A stretch of 64,000 nucleotides of DNA from Cladosporium sp. IMV 00045 (taxonomy: Eukaryota; Ascomycota; Dothideomycetes; Cladosporiales; Cladosporiaceae), in assembly GCA_001931905.2 (NCBI GenBank), contig MSJI02000819.1, positions 19,063 through 83,062 of the forward strand, written 5' to 3'. Numbering within the stretch: the stretch's first letter is position 1; each line of letters opens with the position of its first letter. The position numbers and the translations under genes were made by a program. Of the stretch, positions 1-11,564 are shown one piece after another. The notes under the pieces are model-generated. The model made no database searches. It saw only the letters and a list, made by a program, of their open reading frames with translations, and was not told the DNA's origin.

Positions 1-1412
1 CAACATAGCCGTGGCACGGTTCGTTCAAACCACACCTCTGGTCACACAACTTCGCTGACAAACTGTCTCCTTAGGCTCGGAACTCTCGAGGAGGACATCG
101 GCCTTCAAGGGAGCCAGTACAACACCATGATTAGCATCTTCTTTGTTGGATACATCCTTACACAAATTCCCACAAACATGATCCTGGACAAGGTCAAGCC
201 TTCGCTATTCCTACCTATCGTGATGTCCGCCTGGGGTGTCGTCAGCACTTGTACTGGTGCAGTACACAACTACGAGGGACTCATCGCATTGCGCTTCCTT
301 CTTGGGTTTGTGGAAGCTCCCTTCTTTCCAGCAGCACTGTTCTTGCTCTCGTCGTGGTATACGAAGAAAGAATTGGCAGCGCGCATCTCAATCCTCTTTG
401 CCGCAGGGCAGATGGCTGGTGCCTTTGGAGGCTTGCTAGGAAGTGCCATTATGTCAGGAATGGGTGGTGCGGCTGGCTTGCCAGCTTGGCGTTGGTTGTT
501 CCTGATTGAGGGTGTCATTGTCTTTCCTGTTGCCCTCGCGGCGATGTTTGTACTTCCAAACTACCCTGAGGTAAGCCTATGCTTGAAGGGGGCACGTTGC
601 TGTTGCTTTGTTTTTGGGCGTATGCTGATCGAAGCGATTAGACGACCAAATGGCTGTCTCCAACCGAGCGAACTCTTGCTATCCTTCGTATCGCCGAAGA
701 GGCAAATGAAGAAGACAAACACGCCTCTGTCGGCGCTTTCACCGGATTCAAACTTGCGGTGACGGACCCGATCCTGTATATCGTGTGGTTCATGCAGCTT
801 GGGCTCAATACCGCCGCGTCTTTTACAAACTTCTTCCCAACCATCGTCGCGACTCTCGGATACGAGCAAACCACGACTTTGCTTCTGTCTGCACCACCAT
901 ATGTTTTTGCTGCCATACTAGGAATCACGAACTCATGGCACTCGGACAAGACCAATGAACGCTGGTTGCACGTCGTTTGGCCACAGATATTCTGTTCCGT
1001 CGGTTTTATCATCTCAGCAACGACCATACAGGTTGCCGCGAGATATATTGCTACGTTCATGATGATGAGCGTCTACGGGTCGTTTGGCTGCATTCTGTCT
1101 TGGGTGTCAACTACACTGCCCCGGCCATCAGCGAAGCGGGCGGTTGCGTATGCTGTCGTCAACGCAGGCTCTAACTTGGCGTCGATATATGCCAGCTATT
1201 TCTACCCTGCCACACAAGGCCCGCAGTACTGGCAAGCCAACATTGCCAATGTCGCTTTCTCGGGAATGTGCATCTTACTTTCGACATTGCTGCACTTCAT
1301 ACTTCGAAGCAGGAACAAGAAGCTTGATCAAGCTGCACTGAGCAGTGTCGACACCTCAGTCGCAGTAGCATCTGGATACCAGGTGCACGCAGACTATCGA
1401 TACACGCTTTAG
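1..1412 (+). CDS. MFS permease, Dal5/allantoate-permease (ACS) type, 5' partial
   Basis: This is the 3' part of a plasma-membrane major facilitator of the fungal anion:cation symporter group, which imports small organic anions such as allantoate, nicotinate or vitamins; the substrate cannot be told. Exons read 1-18, 75-570 and 642-1412. The 56-bp first intron (GTTCGT donor, CTGAC-containing tail, TTAG acceptor) joins NIAVAR to LGTLEEDIGL, which is the usual loop after helix 1. The 71-bp second intron is in phase 0 after LPNYPE. About 427 residues are present, with the family-typical FFVGYILTQIPTNMIL helix, the RFLLGFVEAPFFPA segment and later helices up to a short polar C-terminus. The true start lies left of the window. 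No frameshift is visible. The family call is firm and the substrate is unknown. Confidence 0.9.
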
Positions 1413-3354
1413 TAATGGTGGCCCTAGTTTCCGAAACTAGAGCCTTCTACTCAATGATGTTTGCGCCAGTATCATAGCGTAACAGTTGTGAATACAGAAT
1501 ATTCCAGAAATTAGATCTTCACTACGGAGACATCTCCCCGTAGAGCTTCTTGTCGGGGCTTCTCAATGCACAGGCTTTGCGGTGAAAATTGTTGCAAGAT
1601 CTTTAAGCTCGACCTCTGTAAATTTCTGCTCTGTCTTGATACGGCTGACACCGAGATGAAGGGGATCTCGCTTGCCCAAGATGCTATTCTGTAACATTGT
1701 AGATCCCGTTCGGAAGTGACACTGTTGTTGATCGACGATGGTACGAGCGTAGGATGAGCAGTAGTGATCAGATGGCATCTGCATAACCCAAGCGCCTGGT
1801 CTTATTGTCGAATGGACTTAATTGTAACAGACGCGTGGCATGGCAATTGCTGATCATTTGGCCCAACGAGCGTTTGCATGCCAGTAGTCCGGAAGTATAG
1901 TATATTAGGGCAGGAGAAATCCGTGAGCTCCAACATTCCAGCGGACCGCAAAACCAGTAGCCGGGTCAACAAATATCGCCAAATTGGCGGTGCTCTTAGC
2001 ACCCGGTTGCAGCGCAATACGCACGGTTTGTCGTCGATAGGCGCGATCACCGCAAAGGAAAACGAGTCGTCCTCAAGCAATTATTGCGAAATCCAGCGGT
2101 GAGGCAGGCGTAGAATGGTACCGTCAGCACCGAACGGCGACATGGGTAGATAGCGTTTGGACCCCCCTGCAAGTGAGCAGCACAGGGATACTTGATATCC
2201 CACATCGGTTACGTCCACGCCGCCGTCTATATGACTGACCTTGAGCCTTTTTAATACGGTATACGATAAACGATACAGCTTGAACCACGCCTTCAAGCAA
2301 CAAACTTCGAAACACCGACGAAGACCTTAACAACATAAGCTGCAAAGCATGGATCGGCACGAGCTGTCAAAACATCCGGGCCGCTGTCGTCGCCGTCAGC
2401 ACGGTTGGGCTTTGACATTATAGAGACCATTCGTCTGGGCCGTCGCAGCCGCTATGACCTTCGCTGGCCGTAGGAATAGGGTTGCAACCGGCAGTTGTTC
2501 GCTCAAGAAATGTTGGCATCTCTATGCGCAAGGACAACTTGTCGACTCCGCATACTGGAGAATAGCGCATCCGAGCGTCAACAGTTGAGTGTTATCCTGG
2601 TTCTAATCCTGGTCGCTGTCGCATAAACCATCAGCGCGTAGGCCAACTGTGAGCAAGTCGGGATCGGTCGCCCACATAACCGCAGGCGGATAGAGACGGA
2701 GACTCTGAATTTGCAAAGCACCTTTGGTGTGGGTCTTGGAAGATCGGTCCTGTTGAACTCTTCTGCGTGGGAGGACTGTTTATAGCCTTCATGTGAAAGA
2801 TAGGGACCATCGACCGCATTCTAGACATCGTTGCTTGTATTTCTAGCCCGCAGTGCGAATAACTGTCAGCAGCCTAGTTGGAGCGTTTGACACGAGCATC
2901 CCATAGTCTTCTCTGTGAAGTGCCAACCGTTACGAAATGACGATGTGACGCCGACCCACTTCTTCAGCGTCTTCCAGCTGCACGGGCACAACGCAGAGCA
3001 TCACCAGAGGCAGTTGCTGGTTCTCAGTCCGGCGTGCGGCGATACCCCTTTAGGTCCAGTTGGGTCTTCATCGTCAGCGTTGGTGCATGGTCTCTTGTGC
3101 ACACAGTGCAAAGTGACAGACAAGCCCAGAACAAGAGATCTTCGAAGTATCGTGATGTTGAACGGATGATGTCTTTTCAAGCTTTCTGCCTTAATTCATG
3201 CCTTGGTGTCTGCCTCGTCTGCAGCCTCAGGCATGTACATGCTTCAGGCCTCAACATGCGTCACTCAGCCCAAGCTCTCCCACCTTAGCAGTCGGAGATC
3301 ACAGCCCACCAAACTCATGATCGAGGCTGACTTACAACCAAGTCGACAACGATA
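1413..3354. other. Intergenic, no gene recognised
   Basis: About 1.9 kb between the permease stop and TIP41. Open frames are short and mutually contradictory on both strands. One minus-strand stretch around 1571-1690 reads with a Lys/Glu-rich protein-like composition and could be the decayed end of an old gene, but it has no supportable start or homology. The last few hundred bases presumably carry the TIP41 promoter. Confidence 0.5.
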
Positions 3355-4185
3355 ATGGCGGCAAACGGTCAAGTTCCGGTGACAGTAGCTCCCGGTCCTC
3401 AAGCTGGAATACAGTCTTTCATCACCAAAAATGGCCAGTGGAAAGTCAGCACGCGCAAGCAGCCCATTCTCAAAGCCGACCCGATCGAAGAGCTTTCCAA
3501 CAGGATTGGCATACCGATCCCTGAGATGATCTTTGGCGATAACTTCGTTGCAATCGAACATCTACCCAGCGGTTGGAAGCTGGACTTCAACGCGGAGGAT
3601 GCTTTGGACCGAGTTAGCAAGACGGAGGAGGGCATGCTCCAAGTTGCAGTAGCGGACGCCTGGAAGAAAGATCGCGACACCGAGGGTGTGAAGGAGGTCG
3701 TGAAGCCGTTCGATTGGAGCTATAGCACGGATTACAAGGGTACAACGCGTCCTGGCGAAGGGAGGGGAGAGTGGCAGCCAACGGACCAGAGCAAGCATCC
3801 CATTCGGACGGATCTTCTGAGCCGGCCAGATCCCATCCTGTTCTTCGACTCGGTAGATTTGTACGAGGATGAGCTGGCGGACAATGGCATTGGATTGCTG
3901 AGCATCAAAGTCCGCGTCATGCCCGAGCGCCTGTTGCTTCTGAGTCGCTTCTTCTTGCGGCTCGACGGAGTCGTGGTTCGAATGCGGGATACGCGAGTGT
4001 ACATCGAGCACGACAGCAAGCAAGTCATTCGGCAATACACGGCCAAAGAAGGCAAATACGACGCACTGCAAGAGAAGCTACGCAATATGCGTGAGAACGT
4101 GGCCGAGGTATTCCGCGATGCCAACGCCCTGGCGCCTCTCATACGCACCATCGAGGACCGCACCGAGGTATATCAGGTGCCTTGA
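3355..4185 (+). CDS. TIP41: TIP41-like protein (TOR / type 2A phosphatase regulator)
   Basis: Single-exon gene of 276 codons. TIP41 proteins bind the PP2A-associated factor TAP42 or phosphatase catalytic subunits and modulate TOR-pathway output in the cytoplasm. The family core is unmistakable: a PEMIFGDNFVAIEH block near residue 60, a DPILFFDSVDLYEDELADNG block near residues 160-180, and the following hydrophobic-arginine stretch ending in FFLRLDGVVVRMRDTR. The C-terminus carries a charged helix (about residues 225-260). The length is normal for the family. The ATG at 3355 is the first in frame and precedes all conserved blocks. No introns are needed. The neighbours are not functionally linked. 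Confidence 0.96.
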   Translation: MAANGQVPVTVAPGPQAGIQSFITKNGQWKVSTRKQPILKADPIEELSNRIGIPIPEMIFGDNFVAIEHLPSGWKLDFNAEDALDRVSKTEEGMLQVAVADAWKKDRDTEGVKEVVKPFDWSYSTDYKGTTRPGEGRGEWQPTDQSKHPIRTDLLSRPDPILFFDSVDLYEDELADNGIGLLSIKVRVMPERLLLLSRFFLRLDGVVVRMRDTRVYIEHDSKQVIRQYTAKEGKYDALQEKLRNMRENVAEVFRDANALAPLIRTIEDRTEVYQVP

Positions 4186-5603
4186 ACAGACAAAACCAAG
4201 TGTGGATCCATAACAGCACCATAACATCGGAATCTCGTACACCCATTGTACCATCCAACCACCCTTTCCGTGCCCTGCATTGACCCAACACGGCGGGCAG
4301 ACACAGACCTAGACCCTTCATTACGCTGTTGCCCACCAAAGTATGCGCTCACTCAGCCGTAATGGTGAACAGTCCAGGGAATCGGGACGAGCAACTAATG
4401 CGCAGCGAACCCACCAGATCGTGCAGCAGTTGGTAAAGTAGTGCAGCAGTTGGGTCAAATAGCGCAGCCGGGGAGCGAGGGAAAAGAACAGGCAAAGCCG
4501 AGGAGCTTCGCCTACAGGCTACCACTGCTGTGGGAATGTAGTATGTATTAAAGAAGCTTATAAACATATATATGTGGCGGCATGCAAGTGCAAAATAGTG
4601 CAAAACCTGCAAGCGTATCGGATCTGGCATATGTGCATGCATAGTTGTGTACTTATATATCTCAAGGATTATAAGAGCAACGCTTGCGGCGGCACGCAGG
4701 GTTCGCGGAAGTCCCACGCGCGGGAGAAGCCTTTAAGGCTGTGAGCCGGGTTGAGTTCCTAAGCAAGCAAGAATCGCTTTCCGGCTACGTCGGCGGCTAC
4801 TCCGGCATGTTCTTGTGCTGTACTGTGCCATGCTGGATGCTGTGCTGTGCGTGTCTTTGCTTGCTTGCTGCGCCCAGAAAGACGCACGCAGGCTGAGTGA
4901 GTGCATGCGTCCGGGCTCCACGTTCCGATCGATCGTTGGGTCTCTCTTCTGAGTCTTGCAGGACGCACGAAGGCGAAGAAGTCGAAAATCTGCCCATCTG
5001 CATCGTCGATGGGAGGCTTGTAATAAGGAAGTCAGTGTGCATTTGTGTTGTCGATAAAGATAGATGGGCGTAGACAGAGCAGACTCTTGAAATCTGCAAG
5101 TGGGCTGAGTCGTCGTTGTCGACATGCTTGGTGATAGTATGATGCAATTGTCTTCTGTATGTGTGCAATCGCATTGCGATGCCTCTGAACACGAGATGTG
5201 GAACGTCCTGATGATAGAAAATCTTTGGTTTGTGTATCTATCATGGTTGGTATTCTCGAAAAACCCCGAAGCCGTTCAACAGCTGGGTCAGTTTCTCTCG
5301 CCAGGTAAATTTCTCAGAATGTCCTGCAGTTCCAAAATTTCCTTTCCACCAATCGTGAAAACCATTTTGGGTATCGCCTTCATAAAGACAAAAGGCGAAA
5401 CCTGCCTCAGTCTGTCATACAGCAACAAAAGAAACCAGCAGCGACCAAGCCCACGCCGGAAGCGAGGTCGTGCAAAAAGTGTGGCACATTCGGCCCTTTT
5501 TTTCATGACAGTCATAAAACCTCCGCCCAAAGCGCCACGCTAAGTCGCAGTTCAAGTAAACATAAGGGAAACAATAAAAGAAAGTGGCTAAAGCAATGTT
5601 GAA
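4186..5603. other. Intergenic, no gene recognised
   Basis: About 1.4 kb between TIP41 and the minus-strand unknown gene. The two genes converge, so both 3' UTRs should lie here. Open frames on both strands are short, low in protein-like composition and lack splice-consistent partners. TATATAT-rich stretches near 4567-4575 and 4650-4665 are probably UTR or spacer. Confidence 0.5.
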
Positions 5604-6284
5604 TCAAGGAGCTCCAAAGAAACCGGCTTGCTGTGAAGAATTGTTAGCATTGTGGATCTTTTGTGAGGATTATTGCGGGATTGAGAAACTTACCAAGCAC
5701 GATTCGCAAGCATCGTTCGATGAGCCGCCCATCGTCCAGCCTTTGCAATTTCTTGCGGCGAAGTAGTAGCAGCGGTGGCAGCTGAGCTCGTGTGTTTGAA
5801 CAGGAGGCGGCACCGCCTGGGCGGGAAGAGGAGGCAAGGGTTTGGTCGTAGGGTTGGAGTACCTCTTGCCTTGGAAGAACTTGGGCGACTTGGAAGTGGA
5901 GGAATCACCACTTGTTGGTCTGGAGGAGTTGCTGCGCGAAAGTTGAGGCTCGGAGCGACGGTGCAAGCTGAAGTTGCGAAGGCGAAGACGAGGCTTCAGA
6001 GAGCGAGAGAGAGAAAGGGACAGGACTGATTTTGAGTCGTCTCCAGAGGAGTTGCCTTCGACTTCCTCTTCGCAGGCTGGCGTGAGAGGGCGGGTCTGGT
6101 TGCATGTTGGCTGGTATGACATGTTGTCCCACATGGTGGTGTTGATGCTCTCGGTTGATGAGTAGGCGCTCCTGGACAAGCTTGGTGTCCGTGGGCGAGA
6201 GTCCTGCATGGACTGTTTAGGACTGAACAGTCCGTCGAGGTAGGCGGGACGGGAAGGACGGTGACGGAGAGATGGAGTAGACAT
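5604..6284 (-). CDS. Unknown protein with Cys-rich C-terminal motif
   Basis: Two exons (6284-5694 and 5630-5604) split by a 63-bp intron with a GTAAGT donor and TTCACAG acceptor give 205 residues. Reading through the intron instead adds only a short unrelated tail, so the spliced form is preferred. Residues 1-150 are Ser/Arg/Pro-rich and look disordered, with LPPLPAQAVPPP near 150-165. The end is different: a compact CHRCYYF block, then a Gly/Ser loop, then ACESCL and the exon-2 residues QAGFFGAP. Two CxxC pairs about 20 residues apart suggest a small zinc knuckle. I have the impression that this tail recurs in other fungal proteins of unknown function, but I cannot verify it here. No function is proposed. 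Confidence 0.75.
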
Positions 6285-7195
6285 GTTGATGTGATATGAG
6301 TGTGCTTGTTATAAACAAGCGAGCGAAGGACGAATGTGTCCGAAGTAGAAGCCTGAGGGAGGATGGCGAGATGTTTGTGAATCCTTTGTAGAAGCGGTTG
6401 GGCTGTGATGATATATGTTCTTGTTGAATGATACTGAGCGATCAAGAACGAAGGTTGGTTGTGGATGGAATGTATATGTGTTTGGGATGAGAAGAAAGAA
6501 ACCGAACGAGGCCTGACAGCAAACGGGTAGGATCAAGTAATGTTCTCGAGGACCTACCGGCAATGGCAGGGTTGAGGGAGAGCTTGTACCTTGTTCGCGG
6601 AGACCTGCATACGACACGACAGGGACCCAAGGGAAGCGAGCAGACCATGACCCGGACCTCACGCCGTCAACACGCTAGGATGGGACGACTGGAGCTGCCG
6701 ACGATCGCCCAACAGAGCAGAAAGGTTGCATGGGTTGCAGTGGGCGAGCGGGTGCGCTTGGGATAGGGATCCAGGAGCCCCAGAAAGCCAGGAAGCACGC
6801 TCCGGCACTAGTCTTCCACTGTGTTGGCCCGATGTCTTGCGAAGTGAAAGCACGAGAGATGGGGCGAAAACAGACAGTCGGCGCCGTTTGCAAGTGGGTG
6901 CATGCGTTGATAGGCCGTGCCAAAATCTGGCCAGATGCGGTCCGGAAGCTCCGGTCAGACATCTCGCAGCCGCGTAGCAATATGCGGTTCTGATATAGAG
7001 AACTGCCTCTATATGCTATTGCCATCGCTTCCGCTATTGCTCTATATTACCACTATACAGCTATATCAACGAAAGGTTGGCACGGGTGGGCGTCTTTGGT
7101 GGCGGGCGCCATGACCCTGCCGCACGGCGGCGAACGCAGGGCCGGAGCCGCGAACCGCGTCGAAAGGACCATTGCAGTACTAGCTCTTCGCTATA
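6285..7195. other. Intergenic; presumed promoter of the minus-strand gene, nothing else seen
   Basis: About 0.9 kb. The part next to 6284 is the likely leader and promoter of the Cys-tail gene. No open frame here combines an ATG, protein-like composition and splice sites. A short imperfect palindrome and an 8-bp inverted pair near 6987-7068 were noticed but are not enough to call an element. Confidence 0.4.
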
Positions 7196-7529
7196 CTAGA
7201 ACCCTTTAGTCTCCGTTGACTGGCGCGAGCTCGGGAGCCTGGCATCATCCTCGATGGCTGCCATCATCGAGCCTTGCTGTCGTTGTGGGTGTGTCGAAGC
7301 GTCGTCCTCGCTTTCCTCTCGATCAGGGATCAGGAGCGCACAGATGTCGTCGTTCGAGCGCCTCGTCACCTTACACTTCCTGCACGGGAGCTTCTTCTCG
7401 CCTCTGAGGCAGGTGGCGTCTATGCAGATTTGGCAGAGTGCAGCCTCCTTGTCGGAGAATGCGAACTGTATTCAGTTCCCCGCGCAAAACACTGAGACAC
7501 ACAGCACGCCCAAGGGGCTGGCGTACCAT
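7196..7529 (-). CDS. Candidate small Cys-rich protein (two exons, tentative)
   Basis: On the minus strand an 89-codon open stretch (7465-7196) lies directly after a plausible acceptor (GAACTGAATACAG). Joining it to an upstream ATG at 7529-7527 through a 61-bp intron (GTACGC donor) gives a 90-residue protein. Its first 45 residues have a regular cysteine layout: two CxxC pairs (CQIC and CRKC) with single cysteines between and after, among Lys/Arg residues, followed by an acidic then Gln-rich tail. The pattern looks like a zinc-binding or disulfide-rich mini-protein. The start exon consists of the ATG alone, which is unusual, and no family is recognised. It could be a chance frame or the last exon of a longer gene. 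Confidence 0.27.
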
Positions 7530-9226
7530 GCAACGCGCTGTCTATCTGACCATTTGTCCGTGAAGAAACGTGTGTGGTCCTGGGGCAAGCCAACGTCTTC
7601 TCCTGGTATCGATCAACAACGCAGCAGCAGTCCACAAACAAGGAGGAAGCCCAAAATTCACTTTTCTAGCATTGCCGTTAGCGCCAACTCGCGCTCCCGC
7701 TGGTCGGCGCCGTGGGCGCGCACTACTGCGGACCTCCTTAGATTATTACAGTTCATATGAATGCAGGTGCACGACGAACACACCTATTCGTTTGTACCCA
7801 AAAGATCGGTTTGACGTCGACTGGCATCATTCGGGTTCTTCGCCATGGTGCCCAGCCTATCACCCAACAGAGGGGGAGGCCGGTCCGGCCTGCAATAATA
7901 CCAATTCGCTGGATGGAGCTGTACTGGATTACGGACCCAGGAAAACATCAGCCGAGCGGACTGCCGCATAAACTCTCCCCAGACGCCTGGAACGCCTCCT
8001 ACCGAACGGGTTCTTGACGGGCTTGACGGGACTACGCAGGGATGAAACGCTGATCAAGCATTGAGGGGCATCATCGTCCCAACCGTGTTTGTCGCTTCGA
8101 ACTCGTACACTTGTTGACAACATTCCGTGCTCCCGCCCATAACGCCGTTGGTGATAAGTCCAGTGAAGGCCAGCCACAACTAAAAAGCGCGATTTGTATT
8201 GCTTAGTTGGGTAATTCACAAGAGAGCAGGAAGAGTCATGTAGCTATCCGGATGGCATGCTGCGCACGACTCCTGCTCGTTTCACCGTTGGTGGTTCTCT
8301 AGACATACCACCAGCAATAATAGCCGAGACCTGCTCTCTGCTTGTTGGCCAGAGTATGTCAACGCGACTCTGTCAGGCCAGCTGTTTCTGAATGCCGTAA
8401 GCACTAGTAGCAGGCCCGACTAGGTGTATCTCAGCATTCGGCTTTCCAGGGTACGACTTTCCAAAAAAGATCACCTAAGCTTTGGAGTGTACGGCACGCC
8501 TTGGAGCCCTCTCACAAGAAAAGGTTCGAAAGAGACGGCAACAAGAGCGAATAGTGCAAATCCTTTCGACGCGCAGAATTCTCCCTGAAGTCAGCGGCTC
8601 CTACGCGGTCGATCCTCCACATGGTTGATTGTTGAGGCATCTTGAGTTCCCGACTTCCCTGCTGCAACACAGTTCGCATAGAACGCAAGCTCAAGCTTTC
8701 GTGTCGCGTGATAACGTTCAGATCTATGAGAGCTTACTCTTCCAGAGCTAACACTCATTTGTAGAATGGAGGAAACATTTGACGATCTTATGGCACAATC
8801 GCATCCACCGTGACCCGACTGAAAGGCGCAACGGTTGTGCGTTTCGCATGCTTCGCCATCGACAATCTAGAGACATGTCTCGGTGAGGTGGCAGGTCTTC
8901 CAAACGGCTTCACTCCGACCGTTAAGAATTCTTTGGTACAGCACCCCCAGGGGAAAAGGAAACCTTTCGTGGTGCATATATATGCACTTGCACCGTCCCA
9001 ATGCAATCGATCTACGCATCAAATCGACGATTGCAGATCTATGCTCTTTTCTGGACATCGCATTCTCACAATACGCATCTTCGAGGTTTTTGGGTCGACA
9101 ACACTTGCCGCAGGGAAATGGAGCAAGACGGTGGCTGCGAACTCTTGTTCAGCATGGCTGCAGCTATTGAATTAACACAGCGGAAACTCTGCAGTACCTA
9201 CAGCATTAACCTGGCATCGACAAGAC
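7530..9226. other. Gene-poor stretch, nothing supportable
   Basis: About 1.7 kb with several 60-170-codon frames on both strands that overlap each other, lack recognisable motifs and cannot be joined by good splice sites. Base composition is not AT-rich, so there is no sign of repeat-induced mutation, and I see no transposase, reverse transcriptase or terminal repeat. Confidence 0.4.
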
Positions 9227-10001
9227 ATGTGGCATTCGACCACCTGGCAGCACACAAAGAAACTCAGGATTCGACCCTTACGGTATATTCTTCTCAGGAC
9301 TGCTGCAGATTTCCCTTTGATTACTGCTGGACTCTACCAGCTTGGCCCTGCTTCTGAGACAAGATCCCTATCTTGCCGCTCCAAGCCTGGCCACACCTGG
9401 AACCCCTGCCTCCACCGCCACTTCAGCAACCTGGAATCCCATGCATGTATCCCATGGGGATACTGCATGGACAACTACAACACCCATGCGTTCTCCCCTG
9501 TGTTTGGAAGTGGCTCAGGGTGGTCTCACGACCGCGTCGAAAGCACGTGTGAAGATTCCCACCCTGCGTCGGACCTTTACCATCTCACACCTCGCCATCC
9601 GTCGGGACCACCTCAACGGTGGCCGGTATGCGCTTCCGCGCCATGGAGAACACAAAGCTATTCGTCCCACAAAGACACTGAATTTATGGCTCCCCGACTT
9701 CCTCAGCACATGTCACGACTGTGCTCCGGAAACCGTTGTGCATTGTAGTCGCGAAAGCAAGCTCACCGCCAAGCGCGATGAATGGCTTCAACAGCCATTG
9801 ATCCGTTCTTTCTGCATGAACGATTCGTTCACGCTCCCCGTCTGTACTTTGAGAGTCAACCCATCCACAACCAGAGGACTACAAGCCTCTCCCACGTCGT
9901 CCGTCGGAGTTGACAGCGACATAGATCCAGAACGATGGACCGACGCGTCCCCACCGCTATCTGGGGTTTCATATGTGCTTGATCCACCTCCATGGTCTTG
10001 A
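9227..10001 (+). other. Overlapping long open frames of uncertain status
   Basis: Two plus-strand frames are open together here. One starts at an ATG at 9227 and runs 173 codons to 9748, with unusually many C-ending codons and several Cys/His/Trp residues. The other is open from about 9342 to 10001, with its first ATG only after about 32 codons and a Pro/Thr-rich composition. One of them may be part of a real exon, because the bias toward C at third positions is gene-like. Neither matches a family I know, and both cannot be right over the overlap. No intron model links them to neighbours. Confidence 0.2.
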
Positions 10002-10904
10002 CTTGTCTAACCATGTCAAATACCTCCCATGCACTTCCCAGAACGGGGAATGGTTACATTCACACCTAACATTCCTGCGGCACAGACGACGTTACTCTAC
10101 CAAGGGGTTTGCACGCCACGAAACAATATCACAATCAACCACTTCGAGTGGGGTTTTCGAGTGGCTATTGAGCCATGGCCATCCCTACCGTGCCATTACT
10201 CGATGTTCACACCATGTCACCTACCAACATCACTCGGGCGTTCCTCCGAAGGAAAACCTCATATCATGTTCTCCAGAGAAGCGGTCAAGCAATCACATCC
10301 ATGATAGGACGATGACTGCCAAAGAATCACTATCTTGTGCTGATGACCCTCACGTCAAAGGTAGTATACATCAAGGCAAACTGATATTCTGACAGCCCAA
10401 GTCAAAGTGCTCCGAGCGAGCAAGCGTTCCGGCAATAGACCCCTCCCTCATTATCAGGCCTTTAACCTAACAGAAGATCTCACATCCTTCTCCGTCTTCA
10501 TCCTCATCCTCCTCCGAGTCGAGCTCATCTCATCACTCTACAACTCTATCATCAACAGACGCAATCAACCCCTCAAAGTCCCGAACCACTCCGATTCCTC
10601 GCATGCATATATCCGACCGTCACTCTGCACGCGCAGCGTGGTTCCAATCTCAGACCACTCGAACCATTTCAAACCAACACTTCACGCTTTGAGAGCCTGC
10701 ACAGCTAGACGCGACGCAACAAGATAAGAAGCGAACCATGACAAAAGCTAAGTATAGACAAGCAACTTTTCCAACATCCTATCTCATTCTTAGCCCGAGA
10801 GCACTGCGCAATAAAGTGACGCGATCACAACGAATGTGAGCTAGAGGACCGAGGGAGTCAAGGATGAATACAGGCTACCCGCGCTCAAAGAGAAGAGGAA
10901 AAAA
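10002..10904. other. Intergenic, pyrimidine-rich patch, nothing supportable
   Basis: Between 10460 and 10560 the plus strand is rich in CTCATC/CTCC units, as fungal 5' leaders often are. No convincing start codon follows before the assembly gap, and the facing minus-strand acidic frame (about 10470-10530) is closed by a stop just upstream. Confidence 0.35.
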
Positions 10905-10924
10905 NNNNNNNNNNNNNNNNNNNN
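10905..10924. other. Assembly gap (20 N) inside a poly-A run
   Basis: Twenty undetermined bases are flanked by A-runs of 6 on the left and 27 on the right. The fixed size and homopolymer setting suggest an unresolved homopolymer rather than a biological element. Length across this point is unknown. Confidence 0.97.
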
Positions 10925-11448
10925 AAAAAAAAAAAAAAAAAAAAAAAAAAACCCAAAGCACAACAAAAGCGGAGAAACACAGGCCCTGGAGACTTGAAAA
11001 TGGAGGAAGTCTTCAAAACGCGCTCGTAATGCGTGCAATGATTTTCATCGCTAAACTTCGCTTCGTATGCCCCTTTTTCTCTTCTCCGAAAAGCAAACCA
11101 TACCGCCAGACGAGACAAAATGCCTCTCTTTTGAGGTTCAGGCTCGTCATGCTGTTCATGCGAAGCGGTTTGTGGGTGAGAGTAAGAACAAGAAGTGGAA
11201 AAGTGACAGAGAAACAGAAGAAACCAAGAAAAGACAAAGAAAGAAATTGTCGGTCATGACGCTCCGCCTTCCGCAGGTAAGGTATCATGTGATGTCCAAC
11301 AATGTACGAGAGGCAATTTGTTCCCTTTCCTCCCTTTTGTTGTACACCTCAAACCATATACCCGCGCGAAGACAAATAAAACAAAGATACAAGAAGTTGT
11401 AAAAAGGAGAATGATTGATGAGAGAAGAGAAGAGAGACCCGTCATTAT

Positions 11449-11518
11449 CACATCACACATACACACACTCACACCCACAAACAACACACACAGACACAAG
11501 CACACACACAGACACACA
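11449..11518. repeat. CA-rich simple-sequence tract
   Basis: An impure (CA)n tract with CACA, CACAGACACA and AAACAACACA variants. It lies about 50 bp beyond the stop codon of the C2H2 regulator, so in its mRNA it would be a GU-rich stretch of the 3' UTR. No function is implied. Confidence 0.85.
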
Positions 11519-11564
11519 TTGACCAACAGCACGAACAACATCACCCCACCAGACACCCCTTCCC

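Noticed and set aside
6987..7068. Short palindrome GTTCT...AGAAC and an 8-bp inverted pair TGATATAG/CTATATCA
   Set aside because: Too short and too weak to define a transposable element; no target-site duplication seen.
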